DNA of 64,000 nucleotides, taken from NCBI GenBank assembly GCA_029974635.1, contig JARKQY010000002.1, forward strand, positions 1 to 64,000, in the 5' to 3' direction. A model generated the notes under the pieces. The model had not been told where the DNA came from. It worked only from the letters and a program-made list of their open reading frames with translations, and did not search any database. This document shows positions 55,879 to 63,570 of the stretch, piece after piece (position 1 is the first letter of the stretch; every line of letters begins with the position of its first letter). This DNA comes from Bacillota bacterium. Lineage in GTDB: Bacteria > Bacillota > UBA4882 > UBA8346. A program made the translations under genes and the position numbers.

Positions 55879-55907
55879 TTGCTATTTCCGGTTAACAGGC
55901 TTATAAT
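55879..55907 (+). promoter_or_regulatory. Promoter of the DEAD-box helicase gene
   Basis: TTGCTA (55879-55884), 17 bases, TATAAT (55902-55907), followed by a leader of about 60 bases. Confidence 0.65.
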
Positions 55908-55975
55908 CATAGTTACGTGTCGAAGCTCCAAACTGCTTGTTTATAAGTAAATAATTATTGTAAAGGATTCTATGA

Positions 55976-57583
55976 ATGAAAACTCCAGCTTTTAAAGAAC
56001 TGAATCTCTCACGAGAGGTACAAAAAGCCATCGGTGAAATGGGGTTTGAAGAAGCAACTCCGATTCAATCCCAATCTATTCCGCATATTTTAAATGGCAA
56101 GGATGTCATCGGCCAGGCCCAAACCGGAACGGGAAAAACTTGCGCCTTCGGAATACCGGCCATTGAGATGCTTAATACCGACTTTAGCGGCATTCAGGTA
56201 TTGGTTCTCTGTCCTACCCGGGAATTAGCCGTTCAAACCGCCGAAGAATTAAAAAACGTAGCCAAATTCAAACGGGGAATTAAAATATTACCCATTTACG
56301 GCGGGCAACCTATCGATCGTCAAATCAGCGCCCTGCGGCAGCATCCCCAAATCATTATCGGAACGCCGGGCCGGGTGATGGATCATATGCGGCGGCAAAC
56401 TTTGAAATTAACAAATCTTAAAATGTTAATCCTGGATGAAGCGGATGAAATGCTGAATATGGGTTTCCGGGAGGACATCGACATCATTTTGAAAGAGGCA
56501 CCGGAACGGAAACAGACCGTTCTCTTCTCAGCCACAATGCCGCCGGAGATTATGGATTTGACCACCAAATATCAAAAAGAACCGGTATTGATCAAAGCGG
56601 TTCACAAGGAGCTTACGGTTCCAAATATTGAGCAATTTTATCTGGAAGTCAGGGATTCCAATAAGCTGGAGATTCTTTCCCGGCTTATTGATGCCAACCA
56701 TCTTAAACTGTCGCTGGTCTTTTGCAACACCAAAAAACGGGTTGACGAATTGGCATCCAACCTGCAATCCCGGGGTTACCTGGCCGAGTCCCTGCACGGG
56801 GATATGAACCAGTCGCAGCGGGATAAAGTAATGGCCAAATTCCGCAAAGGAATCATTGAGGTTCTAATCGCCACCGATGTGGCGGCGCGCGGGATTGATG
56901 TTGATAATGTCGAGGCTGTTTTTAATTATGACCTGCCCAACGATGAAGAATATTACGTGCACCGGATCGGCCGGACCGGACGGGCCGGAAAATCGGGCAA
57001 AGCCTTTACTTTGGTGTCGGGGCGAGAGATTTATAAACTAAAAGATATTCAACGGTATACCAAGTCGGTGATTTTGCCTCAAAAACCGCCATCCTTGATG
57101 GATGTGGAAGAAAACAAAATTAATAAGGTTCTGGACAGCCTGAAAACCATACTCCAATCCGGCAAATTAACCAGGTATATGGGTTATATTGAAAAACTGC
57201 TGGAGGATACCGGCTTGAATAATGAGGAGAATAGTCTCACCACACTGGAGATCGCCGCCGCGTTATTAAAGATGGCCGCAGAACCCGCGGGCTTTCTAAC
57301 ATCCGCAACCGATGCCATTGATGAACCTCGCGCCAAACAGGGTGAAATGGTCAAGTTATTCATTAATGCCGGCCGCAATAATAAAATAGGGCCCAGACAT
57401 ATCATTCAAGGCATCTTGGCCAATACCTGTCTGCCTGAAAAGTCCATCGGAGCCATCAATATTTATGACCGCTTTACGTTTGCGGAGGTTCCCCGGGAAT
57501 ATGCAGCCGAAGTTCTGAAATCCATGAAAAACTCCCTGCTAAACGGCCAAAGGATCAATGTGGAAAAGGCCAATGCCAAATAA
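55976..57583 (+). CDS. DEAD-box RNA helicase with DbpA-type C-terminal domain
   Basis: 535 residues. Core motifs are AQTGTGKT (I), PTRELAVQ (Ia), DEAD (II), SAT (III), VLIATDVAARGID (V) and HRIGRTGR (VI). Residues 1-370 are the two RecA-like domains. A helical linker follows, and the last 80 residues (VKLFINAGRNNKIGPRHIIQGIL) form a DbpA RNA-binding domain. It unwinds RNA, probably in ribosome assembly or cold adaptation. Closed by its own terminator. Confidence 0.94.
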   Translation: MKTPAFKELNLSREVQKAIGEMGFEEATPIQSQSIPHILNGKDVIGQAQTGTGKTCAFGIPAIEMLNTDFSGIQVLVLCPTRELAVQTAEELKNVAKFKRGIKILPIYGGQPIDRQISALRQHPQIIIGTPGRVMDHMRRQTLKLTNLKMLILDEADEMLNMGFREDIDIILKEAPERKQTVLFSATMPPEIMDLTTKYQKEPVLIKAVHKELTVPNIEQFYLEVRDSNKLEILSRLIDANHLKLSLVFCNTKKRVDELASNLQSRGYLAESLHGDMNQSQRDKVMAKFRKGIIEVLIATDVAARGIDVDNVEAVFNYDLPNDEEYYVHRIGRTGRAGKSGKAFTLVSGREIYKLKDIQRYTKSVILPQKPPSLMDVEENKINKVLDSLKTILQSGKLTRYMGYIEKLLEDTGLNNEENSLTTLEIAAALLKMAAEPAGFLTSATDAIDEPRAKQGEMVKLFINAGRNNKIGPRHIIQGILANTCLPEKSIGAINIYDRFTFAEVPREYAAEVLKSMKNSLLNGQRINVEKANAK

Positions 57584-57702
57584 AGAACCACAGCGTTTTT
57601 AAAAGTCCAACGTGTTAAATTTATATCATTAATATCCATGAATGAATGTTAATTTAAAACCTATCTCTAGGTAATTTACCAAAACCGGACTGATGAAGCA
57701 AT

Positions 57703-57740
57703 AAAAACAGGGCAGTCGACATGAATTGCCCTGTTTTTTT
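57703..57740. terminator. Bidirectional intrinsic terminator
   Basis: AAAAACAGGGCA (57703-57714) pairs with TGCCCTGTTTTT (from 57727) with a 12-base loop and an extended T run. It serves the helicase and the convergent minus gene. Confidence 0.88.
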
Positions 57741-57792
57741 CGGTCTCAGTTGTATAACGCACCGGCTAATCATCACCATAAAACTTCGAAGA

Positions 57793-58782
57793 TTAACGAT
57801 CACATATTGCAATATAAACCATTGTTTGATTCACGAGCTGATAGGCAATCTCGCCGAAAGTAATCGGTCCAGTTATATTTCCAGTTTGTTTACTCTCCAA
57901 CTCCGAATATAAATAATTTAATATACAGTTACAGGAAAAAACAATGTTTTCTTCATTGCTTTGCGGCATCATTCGGCAAAAACCCGCAACATAATCGGAA
58001 ACCATTGCAGCCTGTTTATATTCGATCCCCCGGAAAACAGGAGCATAAAAATTGACTATCTTTGCGGTGCTATCTATTCCTTGAAAACTGGTGTTGATCA
58101 TGGCGCCGCAATAATCCGCCACCAACGGCAGCCGGGTATCAAGGTTCTTTTCCGCTACATAGTCCGCCAAGTTTCTTTTTAGGCCGTTGATTAATACTTC
58201 CCCGGCACTGAAACTATCTTCCAGGAATAGAATGGAATCGCCGTTCCCTGGTTGAAAAATATTTAATATGTTGATGTCGGCGTATTTGTCATCCGGGAGT
58301 TCAACATGCATGACAATCGCGCCATCCTCCAACACCTCATTACCCGGTCCGTATACTACCTTTGGAATTTTTTTGCCCAGAACATTCAAATGAACACCGG
58401 ATACCCATCCAATCAGCTGTCCGGTGGCAAATCCTTCATATTTCGGCGCATTTAAGGCAAATGAAAAATGGGTCCGGGAAGATGCCGGAATAATCATAAC
58501 ACTAAAACCATTTTGAGGAATTTCTTGATAAATATTGATGATATTTTCGGAAGTGTACCGTTTAATTGTGGTCCTTGTGATGTACGAAGGCAATTCGGTT
58601 ACAAAAACCGAATCTTGAGTGCAAATCCCGCCTTTTTCAGCCATAAAGTAAGGAATGGTCCCAGCTATCCACCGGCCTTCCGGCAGTTGCCGCAAGAGAC
58701 TCTCATCACCCGCCAGCAAAAGATTTTTTCCTTGGCGAATCTTATCCGCTACTTCGTTTGCGTTGTAAAGCACTTTATTCAT
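57793..58782 (-). CDS. Protein of unknown function with FIST_C-like end
   Basis: 329 residues, soluble, no signal peptide. N-terminus NANEVADKIRQGKNLLLAGDESLLRQLPEGRW, then a mixed alpha/beta domain. The C-terminal part (SCNCILNYLYSELE to GEIAYQLVNQTMVYIAI) resembles the end of FIST_C domains (GE-I, then L-NQT), including the spacing in the FIST protein at 45063. I do not recognise a named family with certainty (a DUF of about 320 residues). It overlaps the 82-aa gene by 4 bases and is coupled to it. Confidence 0.65.
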   Translation of the reverse strand: MNKVLYNANEVADKIRQGKNLLLAGDESLLRQLPEGRWIAGTIPYFMAEKGGICTQDSVFVTELPSYITRTTIKRYTSENIINIYQEIPQNGFSVMIIPASSRTHFSFALNAPKYEGFATGQLIGWVSGVHLNVLGKKIPKVVYGPGNEVLEDGAIVMHVELPDDKYADINILNIFQPGNGDSILFLEDSFSAGEVLINGLKRNLADYVAEKNLDTRLPLVADYCGAMINTSFQGIDSTAKIVNFYAPVFRGIEYKQAAMVSDYVAGFCRMMPQSNEENIVFSCNCILNYLYSELESKQTGNITGPITFGEIAYQLVNQTMVYIAICDR

Positions 58783-59027
58783 GATACCCTCCTATACCTT
58801 GACATTTTACCCAAATCATTCTTAACTGAAGGTAAATACTCAAGCTTGATAAACAAAGCTTTTAATTCCGCCGTACATTGTTGAACCGCTGCTGGACTGG
58901 TATCCGTATTTAATCTGATCCTGAGTCGGGCCAGAAGGATTTTGACAGCCAGGCATTCAAACTCAAAATTAACTTTTCCTAAAAGAACATCTGTCCAGAC
59001 ATCATCTGAGATTTCGGAAATTCCCAT
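58779..59027 (-). CDS. Small 82-aa protein coupled to the FIST_C-like gene
   Basis: The true start is ATG 59027, with a strong AAAGGAGG 6 bases upstream; the longer frame to 59153 is AT-rich leader. The sequence is helical and charged (DDVWTDVLLGKVNFEFECLAVKILLARLR), with no signal peptide or membrane segment. Its stop overlaps the next start by 4 bases, so the two proteins are made together and may interact. No family recognised. Confidence 0.65.
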   Translation of the reverse strand: MGISEISDDVWTDVLLGKVNFEFECLAVKILLARLRIRLNTDTSPAAVQQCTAELKALFIKLEYLPSVKNDLGKMSRYRRVS

Positions 59028-59279
59028 TTGAACCTCCTTTTTTTTTCTTAAAAGTAATTTGCAGGAATAAACCAATACTATTATCGGTAATTTGTAATAA
59101 TAGATAATATAAAATCGTAAATTGCAGGAAGCTTTCAACCTTATAAAATACAATCAGCAATTGTTAAATGAAATATGCAATTATCCTTGCGCAAAACCAC
59201 CTCAAACTGTATTTTTTGTGCCTAAAACTATATTGGGGATATACTAAATAATTTCGTATTATGGGCTAAACAATAAATA

Positions 59280-59288
59280 TGATATAAT
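59280..59288 (+). promoter_or_regulatory. Extended -10 promoter of the carbonic-anhydrase-like gene
   Basis: TGATATAAT with perfect TATAAT; no clear -35 box. 36 bases before the ATG at 59324. Confidence 0.5.
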
Positions 59289-59323
59289 TTAGCGGATTAA
59301 GTCATCACGAACGGAGGTATCGG

Positions 59324-59866
59324 ATGCATCGTTTAATCGGTTTGCAGGATCGGAACGATATTTTCCCGGAATATCAAAATACGCCCATCGGCTTGCTGCT
59401 CGAATATCATAATTTGAACCGGGCATTCATCCCGTACGATAAAGCTGAACTGCTGGTGGGAATGTGCATGGACAACCGTAAGCATTTAAAAATTCCCGAG
59501 AACTTTGCGTACATTATCCGTTCCGGAGGCGGCAATCTGCGTTACAGCGAATTCAAAGTCTCTTATGCGATTGCTGTGGGCGGGGTCAGGGCAATTGCCC
59601 TGTTATCGCACAACTACTGCGGCATGGTCAATCTTTTTTCCAAGAAAGAACAATTCGTCCGGGGACTGGTGGAAAACGCCGGCTGGGATCCAAAATGGGC
59701 TGAAGAACATTTTCTTCATTTCGCTCCGATGTTCGAGATCGGTAACGAGATTGATTTTGTATTATCCGAATCCAAAAGGCTCCGGTTACGGTATCCTAAT
59801 ATTTTGGTGGTTCCTTTATTTTATAATATTGAAGACAACTTATTGTATCAGATAAAAGAAGCCTAA
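59324..59866 (+). CDS. Beta-carbonic-anhydrase-like protein
   Basis: 180 residues, ATG with GGAGG. The pattern CMDNR (Cys ligand and Asp-Arg pair), AYIIRSGGGNLRYSEFKVSYAI, and LLSHNYCGM (His and Cys ligands) follows the beta-carbonic anhydrase zinc site. The N-terminus and the C-terminal half differ from well-known enzymes, so CO2 hydration is probable but not sure; some fold members act on other substrates. It is divergent from the FIST_C-like pair. Confidence 0.78.
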   Translation: MHRLIGLQDRNDIFPEYQNTPIGLLLEYHNLNRAFIPYDKAELLVGMCMDNRKHLKIPENFAYIIRSGGGNLRYSEFKVSYAIAVGGVRAIALLSHNYCGMVNLFSKKEQFVRGLVENAGWDPKWAEEHFLHFAPMFEIGNEIDFVLSESKRLRLRYPNILVVPLFYNIEDNLLYQIKEA

Positions 59867-59950
59867 GAAGGCTGACATAAAAGACAACCCCCTCGGGATT
59901 ATCTATTGAACGATCTCCAGAACAACTTTCAAACAGTATAGAGCAATCTG

Positions 59951-59988
59951 AAAAATCTGACCCAAATCACATTTGAGTCAGATTTTTA
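59951..59988 (+). terminator. Intrinsic terminator after the carbonic-anhydrase-like gene
   Basis: AAATCTGAC and GTCAGATTT pair, with inner CAAAT/ATTTG, and TTTTATTT follows. Confidence 0.8.
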
Positions 59989-60059
59989 TTTCAAACATTC
60001 ACACTTAAAAAAGAACGCTGTTGCCGATTAAATCATCGTCATATATATGGCCTAACCCG

Positions 60060-61736
60060 CTAAAATATTTTACATGACGTCATCTGATCATTGGCGGCCG
60101 CGCCCACATAAGAAATGTCCGCGGTAAAGGTCCATTTAGTCCCGCCAAAATTATCATTCTGATAGATCTCCACCGTCCATCCGGCCGGGATTCTCAAGGA
60201 AGATACCCAGTCATTGGGGATTCCCGCCGCCTGCAACTGTGCAAGTGTGTAGTTTCCTTTGGATAACGATACCGCAGTCCCGGCATAATCAGCATGTTGA
60301 TAGAAAGTAACTTGCGGCGCGATAATTTTCACGGAACTCATTTGGTCGTTGCAAGCCGAACCCACATAGGAAGTATCCGCGGTAAAGGTCCATTTGGTCC
60401 CGCCAAAATTATTATTCTGGTAAATTTCAACGATCCATCCTGCCGGAACTCTCAAGGAAGATACGGAGTTATCGGAAATACCCGCCCCTTGCAATTGAGC
60501 CAATGTGTAGTTTCCCGCGCTCAGCATCACGGCTTTTCCTTTAAAATCAGCATCCTGATAGAAAACAACCCCGTTTATTGACGGTACGGGAGTGGGAGTC
60601 CGGGTGATAACCGGAGTTGGAGTAGGTGTAACACCGGTATCCGGAGGACACACTTGCATTAGCACCACCGCTGAAGAACACGACCATGATTGCAAAACGC
60701 CGGAGCCGGTTTGAACCGCCCAGTTTTGATCCATTAAGCCTCTGGAATCTTTATGGCTCCATGCCGTATTGGCATTCAATTGAAACCACGCCTGATACGT
60801 TGATACTAATCCGTTCTCTTTAACAAACTTAAGCGCGTAGCGGCAGAATATCCCCTTAAATCCACTCAGATCGGAACCATTTTCGCTTTGCAGAATATTA
60901 TTGGTGGTCATGTGATTTCTGGTATAATCCAAAGCCTTTTTGGCATTATCATAATATGATTGGACGCCGGTTATTTGGTATAACAGGTTGGATGCTCCGA
61001 TGAAAGTTCCCTGGGTGTAAGTAAAGTTTACCTTATTAATGCTGCCGCTGCTGTTGATACTGTCCCATACACTTCCGGTAGCGTTGTCCCATAGTCTGCT
61101 CAACTGCCACGCATATAAACTTTGGGCTTTGCTGAGATACGAACTGTCGCCCAGTATTTGATACAGCCGGCAGGCGGCAATGACGGCCGGACAGTTAATA
61201 CAGGTGTTCTTGGTAGTTTTGGCCGTAGTCCACCAGAGTCCGCCGCCCAACGCGGTGTCATATGCCCGGCTATACACTTGATCAAAATGAGTCTTGGCTT
61301 GATTTAGATAAGTTGTATTCCCGGTGATTTGATATGCCCGGATACAAGCGAGCACCATCCACATAATGTCATCATTATAAATATTGCCGGTCCAATTGGT
61401 GCTGAAATAATAGCAAAAACCATTATACAATTCGTTGATCATCCCACGATAAACACTGTTTCCGGATCGTTCGTAGGCATCCTCAACCATTTCAATCATT
61501 TCAGCGCTCTTCCAGAAATCCGGACCACCGCCAGTGGTATCGTTTTTATAGTACCTGTTGCTGCCGCTGCCGGTGTAAAATGCGTCATTAAACTTGTTAA
61601 TAGCCGCATCAGCATCTGCCGCCGTAAATGCATGGGTGTTTCCTGAATTCCAAACCATAAACGCAAGCAATACCAATAAAATTATGGTTTTGTTCAGTAT
61701 CTTATATATAAGAAACAAGATTATTCCCTCCTTCAT
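60060..61736 (-). CDS. Secreted GH76 alpha-1,6-mannanase-type enzyme with two beta/gamma-crystallin domains
   Basis: 558 residues from ATG 61736 (GAGGG upstream); TTG 61718 behind AAGGAGGG is an equally plausible start, and ATG 61766 less so. A signal segment (NKTIILLVLLAFMVW) precedes the GH76 (alpha/alpha)6 domain, about 35-385, with the catalytic Asp pair in YNDDIMW (D122 and D123 from this start). A Thr/Pro linker leads to two beta/gamma-crystallin domains (about 398-478 and 480-558) with calcium-type ND-xx-SS motifs (NDQMSS, NDWVSS). Cleaves alpha-1,6-mannan as in yeast wall mannoprotein. The domain combination is unusual. Confidence 0.85.
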   Translation of the reverse strand: MKEGIILFLIYKILNKTIILLVLLAFMVWNSGNTHAFTAADADAAINKFNDAFYTGSGSNRYYKNDTTGGGPDFWKSAEMIEMVEDAYERSGNSVYRGMINELYNGFCYYFSTNWTGNIYNDDIMWMVLACIRAYQITGNTTYLNQAKTHFDQVYSRAYDTALGGGLWWTTAKTTKNTCINCPAVIAACRLYQILGDSSYLSKAQSLYAWQLSRLWDNATGSVWDSINSSGSINKVNFTYTQGTFIGASNLLYQITGVQSYYDNAKKALDYTRNHMTTNNILQSENGSDLSGFKGIFCRYALKFVKENGLVSTYQAWFQLNANTAWSHKDSRGLMDQNWAVQTGSGVLQSWSCSSAVVLMQVCPPDTGVTPTPTPVITRTPTPVPSINGVVFYQDADFKGKAVMLSAGNYTLAQLQGAGISDNSVSSLRVPAGWIVEIYQNNNFGGTKWTFTADTSYVGSACNDQMSSVKIIAPQVTFYQHADYAGTAVSLSKGNYTLAQLQAAGIPNDWVSSLRIPAGWTVEIYQNDNFGGTKWTFTADISYVGAAANDQMTSCKIF

Positions 61737-61790
61737 TTTATATATCCCTCGGTTTTCAATCAACATTCTGTTTACTCAATGAACCCATGT

Positions 61791-61832
61791 AAAAAAGGAA
61801 TAACTCCGCCCGGAAACCGTGCGGAATTATCC
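61791..61832 (-). terminator. Intrinsic terminator of the GH64 gene
   Basis: GGATAATTCCGC and GCGGAGTTATTCC on the minus strand pair with small bulges and are followed by TTTTTTAC. It lies between the GH64 stop and the GH76 start. Confidence 0.75.
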
Positions 61833-61884
61833 TAGAGGAGATAAGATGTCGACTTAACACACCAAGAAAGCGTATGTTACTTTT

Positions 61885-63228
61885 TTACCATGCAACCCGG
61901 ATTATTAAACCTTTTGGATCGCCAACCTCCAGATAAGATGCTTGACCATTAACATCATCATAGCAAAAACCATACGCCAATCCGCTGATGCTGTGATCAT
62001 GCCAGAACTTGGCATAGTAGTTGGCGGGCGCCGCTTTATAATAATCCGCAACGTTGTTCCAATTGGACTGTGTATAAACATGCCGGTTGATTGCGGCACA
62101 AGTGCTGGCATTTTGGGCTAATGGACCCGTCCCCAACAAAATATCCTGAGTGGAATAGCCCGAATATCCGGCAAAATAATTGGCAGACGATCCGCCGACT
62201 TTAAAGTTGCCATGAATGGGGGCTACAATCCGGTACGGCGATTGAAGCGTGCCTAAGTGTTTAAATGCGGCAGGAACTTCATTCTGATATTTGCTGAACA
62301 AACCGGAACGGGTTTCACTTTCATACTCACCGACGGTCCGGTCATAATTACCGACTCTATTCACCAGCCTGTGCTGAATGGGGAAGCCGAATCCGTCCAC
62401 CCTGGTTGTGTTCCCATGATATCCGGTGGCATCAATGGTAAATTCTACAAAATCAAAATAAATGTTCCGGTTCGGGTCGGTAGGGTTGTTGATATCCGGT
62501 CCGGCAAACCCGGTGTCATAAGTTTTGATGTAGCAGGGAGTTCCAACGCTAAGGTACATTCTCCCTGAAGTTATTCGCGGAATGCTAATCCATTGTTTCT
62601 GGCTTATTGTGTAGTAAATGTTGGCATAATTGATACCATTTTTGGTAAGACGTCCGGGAGCATCATTCAAAGCATTGGAAATCGGTTGTAAATTACCGTT
62701 CAAATCCAAATAACTCCATCTGCCATTGGCGGGATTGATTCCCAGGATGCCCCAATAAATCTGACTGTCCGAATAAGCGCCATTGGTTCCGTTCAATACT
62801 CTAAAGGTCAATACCCCGCTGCCCGACGGAGCCGGGATGGAAGACGGAGATACCGAGTATATTGAATTTGAACCACCGCCACCGTTATATGTAATCTTTA
62901 CGGATGACATTTGGTCATTACATTCCGACCCCACCCATGAAGTATCACTGGTAAAAGTCCAAGCAGTTCCGGTAAAATTCCAATGCTGATAAACCGTAAC
63001 CGTGTATCCACTCGGCACTCTCAAAGATGACATCCAGTCATTGGGAATACCGGCCGCTTGCAGTTGGTTCACATCATAGTTTCCGGCTCCAAGTGTATAA
63101 TTAGCTCCGCCATAGTTTATATCCTGATAAAATGTTACTCCTGTAGCTGCCCATGATTGGGTAGCCATTAATGCCAAACTGATGCAAATCATTACAACAA
63201 ACATTACCCGCAACAACTTTTTATTCAT
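61885..63228 (-). CDS. Secreted GH64 beta-1,3-glucanase with beta/gamma-crystallin domain
   Basis: 447 residues, with GGAGGAATGGATA upstream of the start. Signal peptide (LLRVMFVVMICISLALMATQSWA). One beta/gamma-crystallin domain (about 28-113; NDWMSSL and NDQMSSV) precedes the GH64 thaumatin-like domain (about 120-447). Family motifs: GRMYLSVGTPCYI, FDFVEFTID with the catalytic Glu, RVDGFGFPIQ with the Asp, and YGFCYDDV near the end. GH64 releases laminaripentaose from beta-1,3-glucan. A TCA-N3-TGA motif 161 bases upstream ties it to the ROK regulon. Same fusion partner as the GH76 enzyme. Confidence 0.9.
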   Translation of the reverse strand: MNKKLLRVMFVVMICISLALMATQSWAATGVTFYQDINYGGANYTLGAGNYDVNQLQAAGIPNDWMSSLRVPSGYTVTVYQHWNFTGTAWTFTSDTSWVGSECNDQMSSVKITYNGGGGSNSIYSVSPSSIPAPSGSGVLTFRVLNGTNGAYSDSQIYWGILGINPANGRWSYLDLNGNLQPISNALNDAPGRLTKNGINYANIYYTISQKQWISIPRITSGRMYLSVGTPCYIKTYDTGFAGPDINNPTDPNRNIYFDFVEFTIDATGYHGNTTRVDGFGFPIQHRLVNRVGNYDRTVGEYESETRSGLFSKYQNEVPAAFKHLGTLQSPYRIVAPIHGNFKVGGSSANYFAGYSGYSTQDILLGTGPLAQNASTCAAINRHVYTQSNWNNVADYYKAAPANYYAKFWHDHSISGLAYGFCYDDVNGQASYLEVGDPKGLIIRVAW

Positions 63229-63382
63229 TATCCATTCCTCCTTTTTCTTTCAACAGAACTCTCTTCTCTTTGTTTGTAATATCTTTGTGCTTCAATACAA
63301 CTACCTAAAACAAGCTAAATATTAACAACGATGAATTATTATCCCCCAAAATCCCTCCTTTTTTTTAAATCATAGATTATGT

Positions 63383-63403
63383 CTTTTTTCATAATGAAAA
63401 AAA
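63383..63403 (-). promoter_or_regulatory. Putative ROK operator upstream of GH64
   Basis: TTTTTTCA, TAA, TGAAAAAAA: TCA (63389-63391) and TGA (63395-63397), 161 bases before the start. Confidence 0.6.
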
Positions 63404-63470
63404 CATATCTAGTCAAAAATATTATGAATTGTAATAGCTGCATTCATTGCTACATTACTAGTTTAGCATC

Positions 63471-63486
63471 GTTACAGAACTGTAAC
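63471..63486. promoter_or_regulatory. 16-base palindrome GTTACAG-AA-CTGTAAC
   Basis: Perfect 7-base arms, about 240 bases upstream of GH64. Operator-like; regulator unknown. Confidence 0.4.
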
Positions 63487-63527
63487 AATACAATAAATCA
63501 AGTCTTTACTTAATAATTCAATTAGGT

Positions 63528-63570
63528 AAAACTTAAGTATTCCGATTAAAATTTGTCGGACTTAAGTTTT
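63528..63570. repeat. Hairpin with 11-base arms
   Basis: AAAACTTAAGT (63528-63538) pairs with ACTTAAGTTTT (63560-63570), and inner CCGA/TCGG (63542-63545, 63556-63559) extends the stem. CGTTTTT follows on the plus strand, so it may be a terminator for a gene outside the window. Confidence 0.55.

Larger units (their letters stand above)
55328..55975. other. Long AT-rich divergent intergenic region
   Basis: Holds repeated ACTAGATAAC/GATAACTAATAAC words (about 55440-55490), a hairpin at 55629-55661 and the helicase promoter. No gene seen. Confidence 0.55.

Noticed and set aside
58779-59153. 124-aa version of the small protein
   Set aside because: The first 42 codons are AT-rich leader; AAAGGAGG points to ATG 59027.
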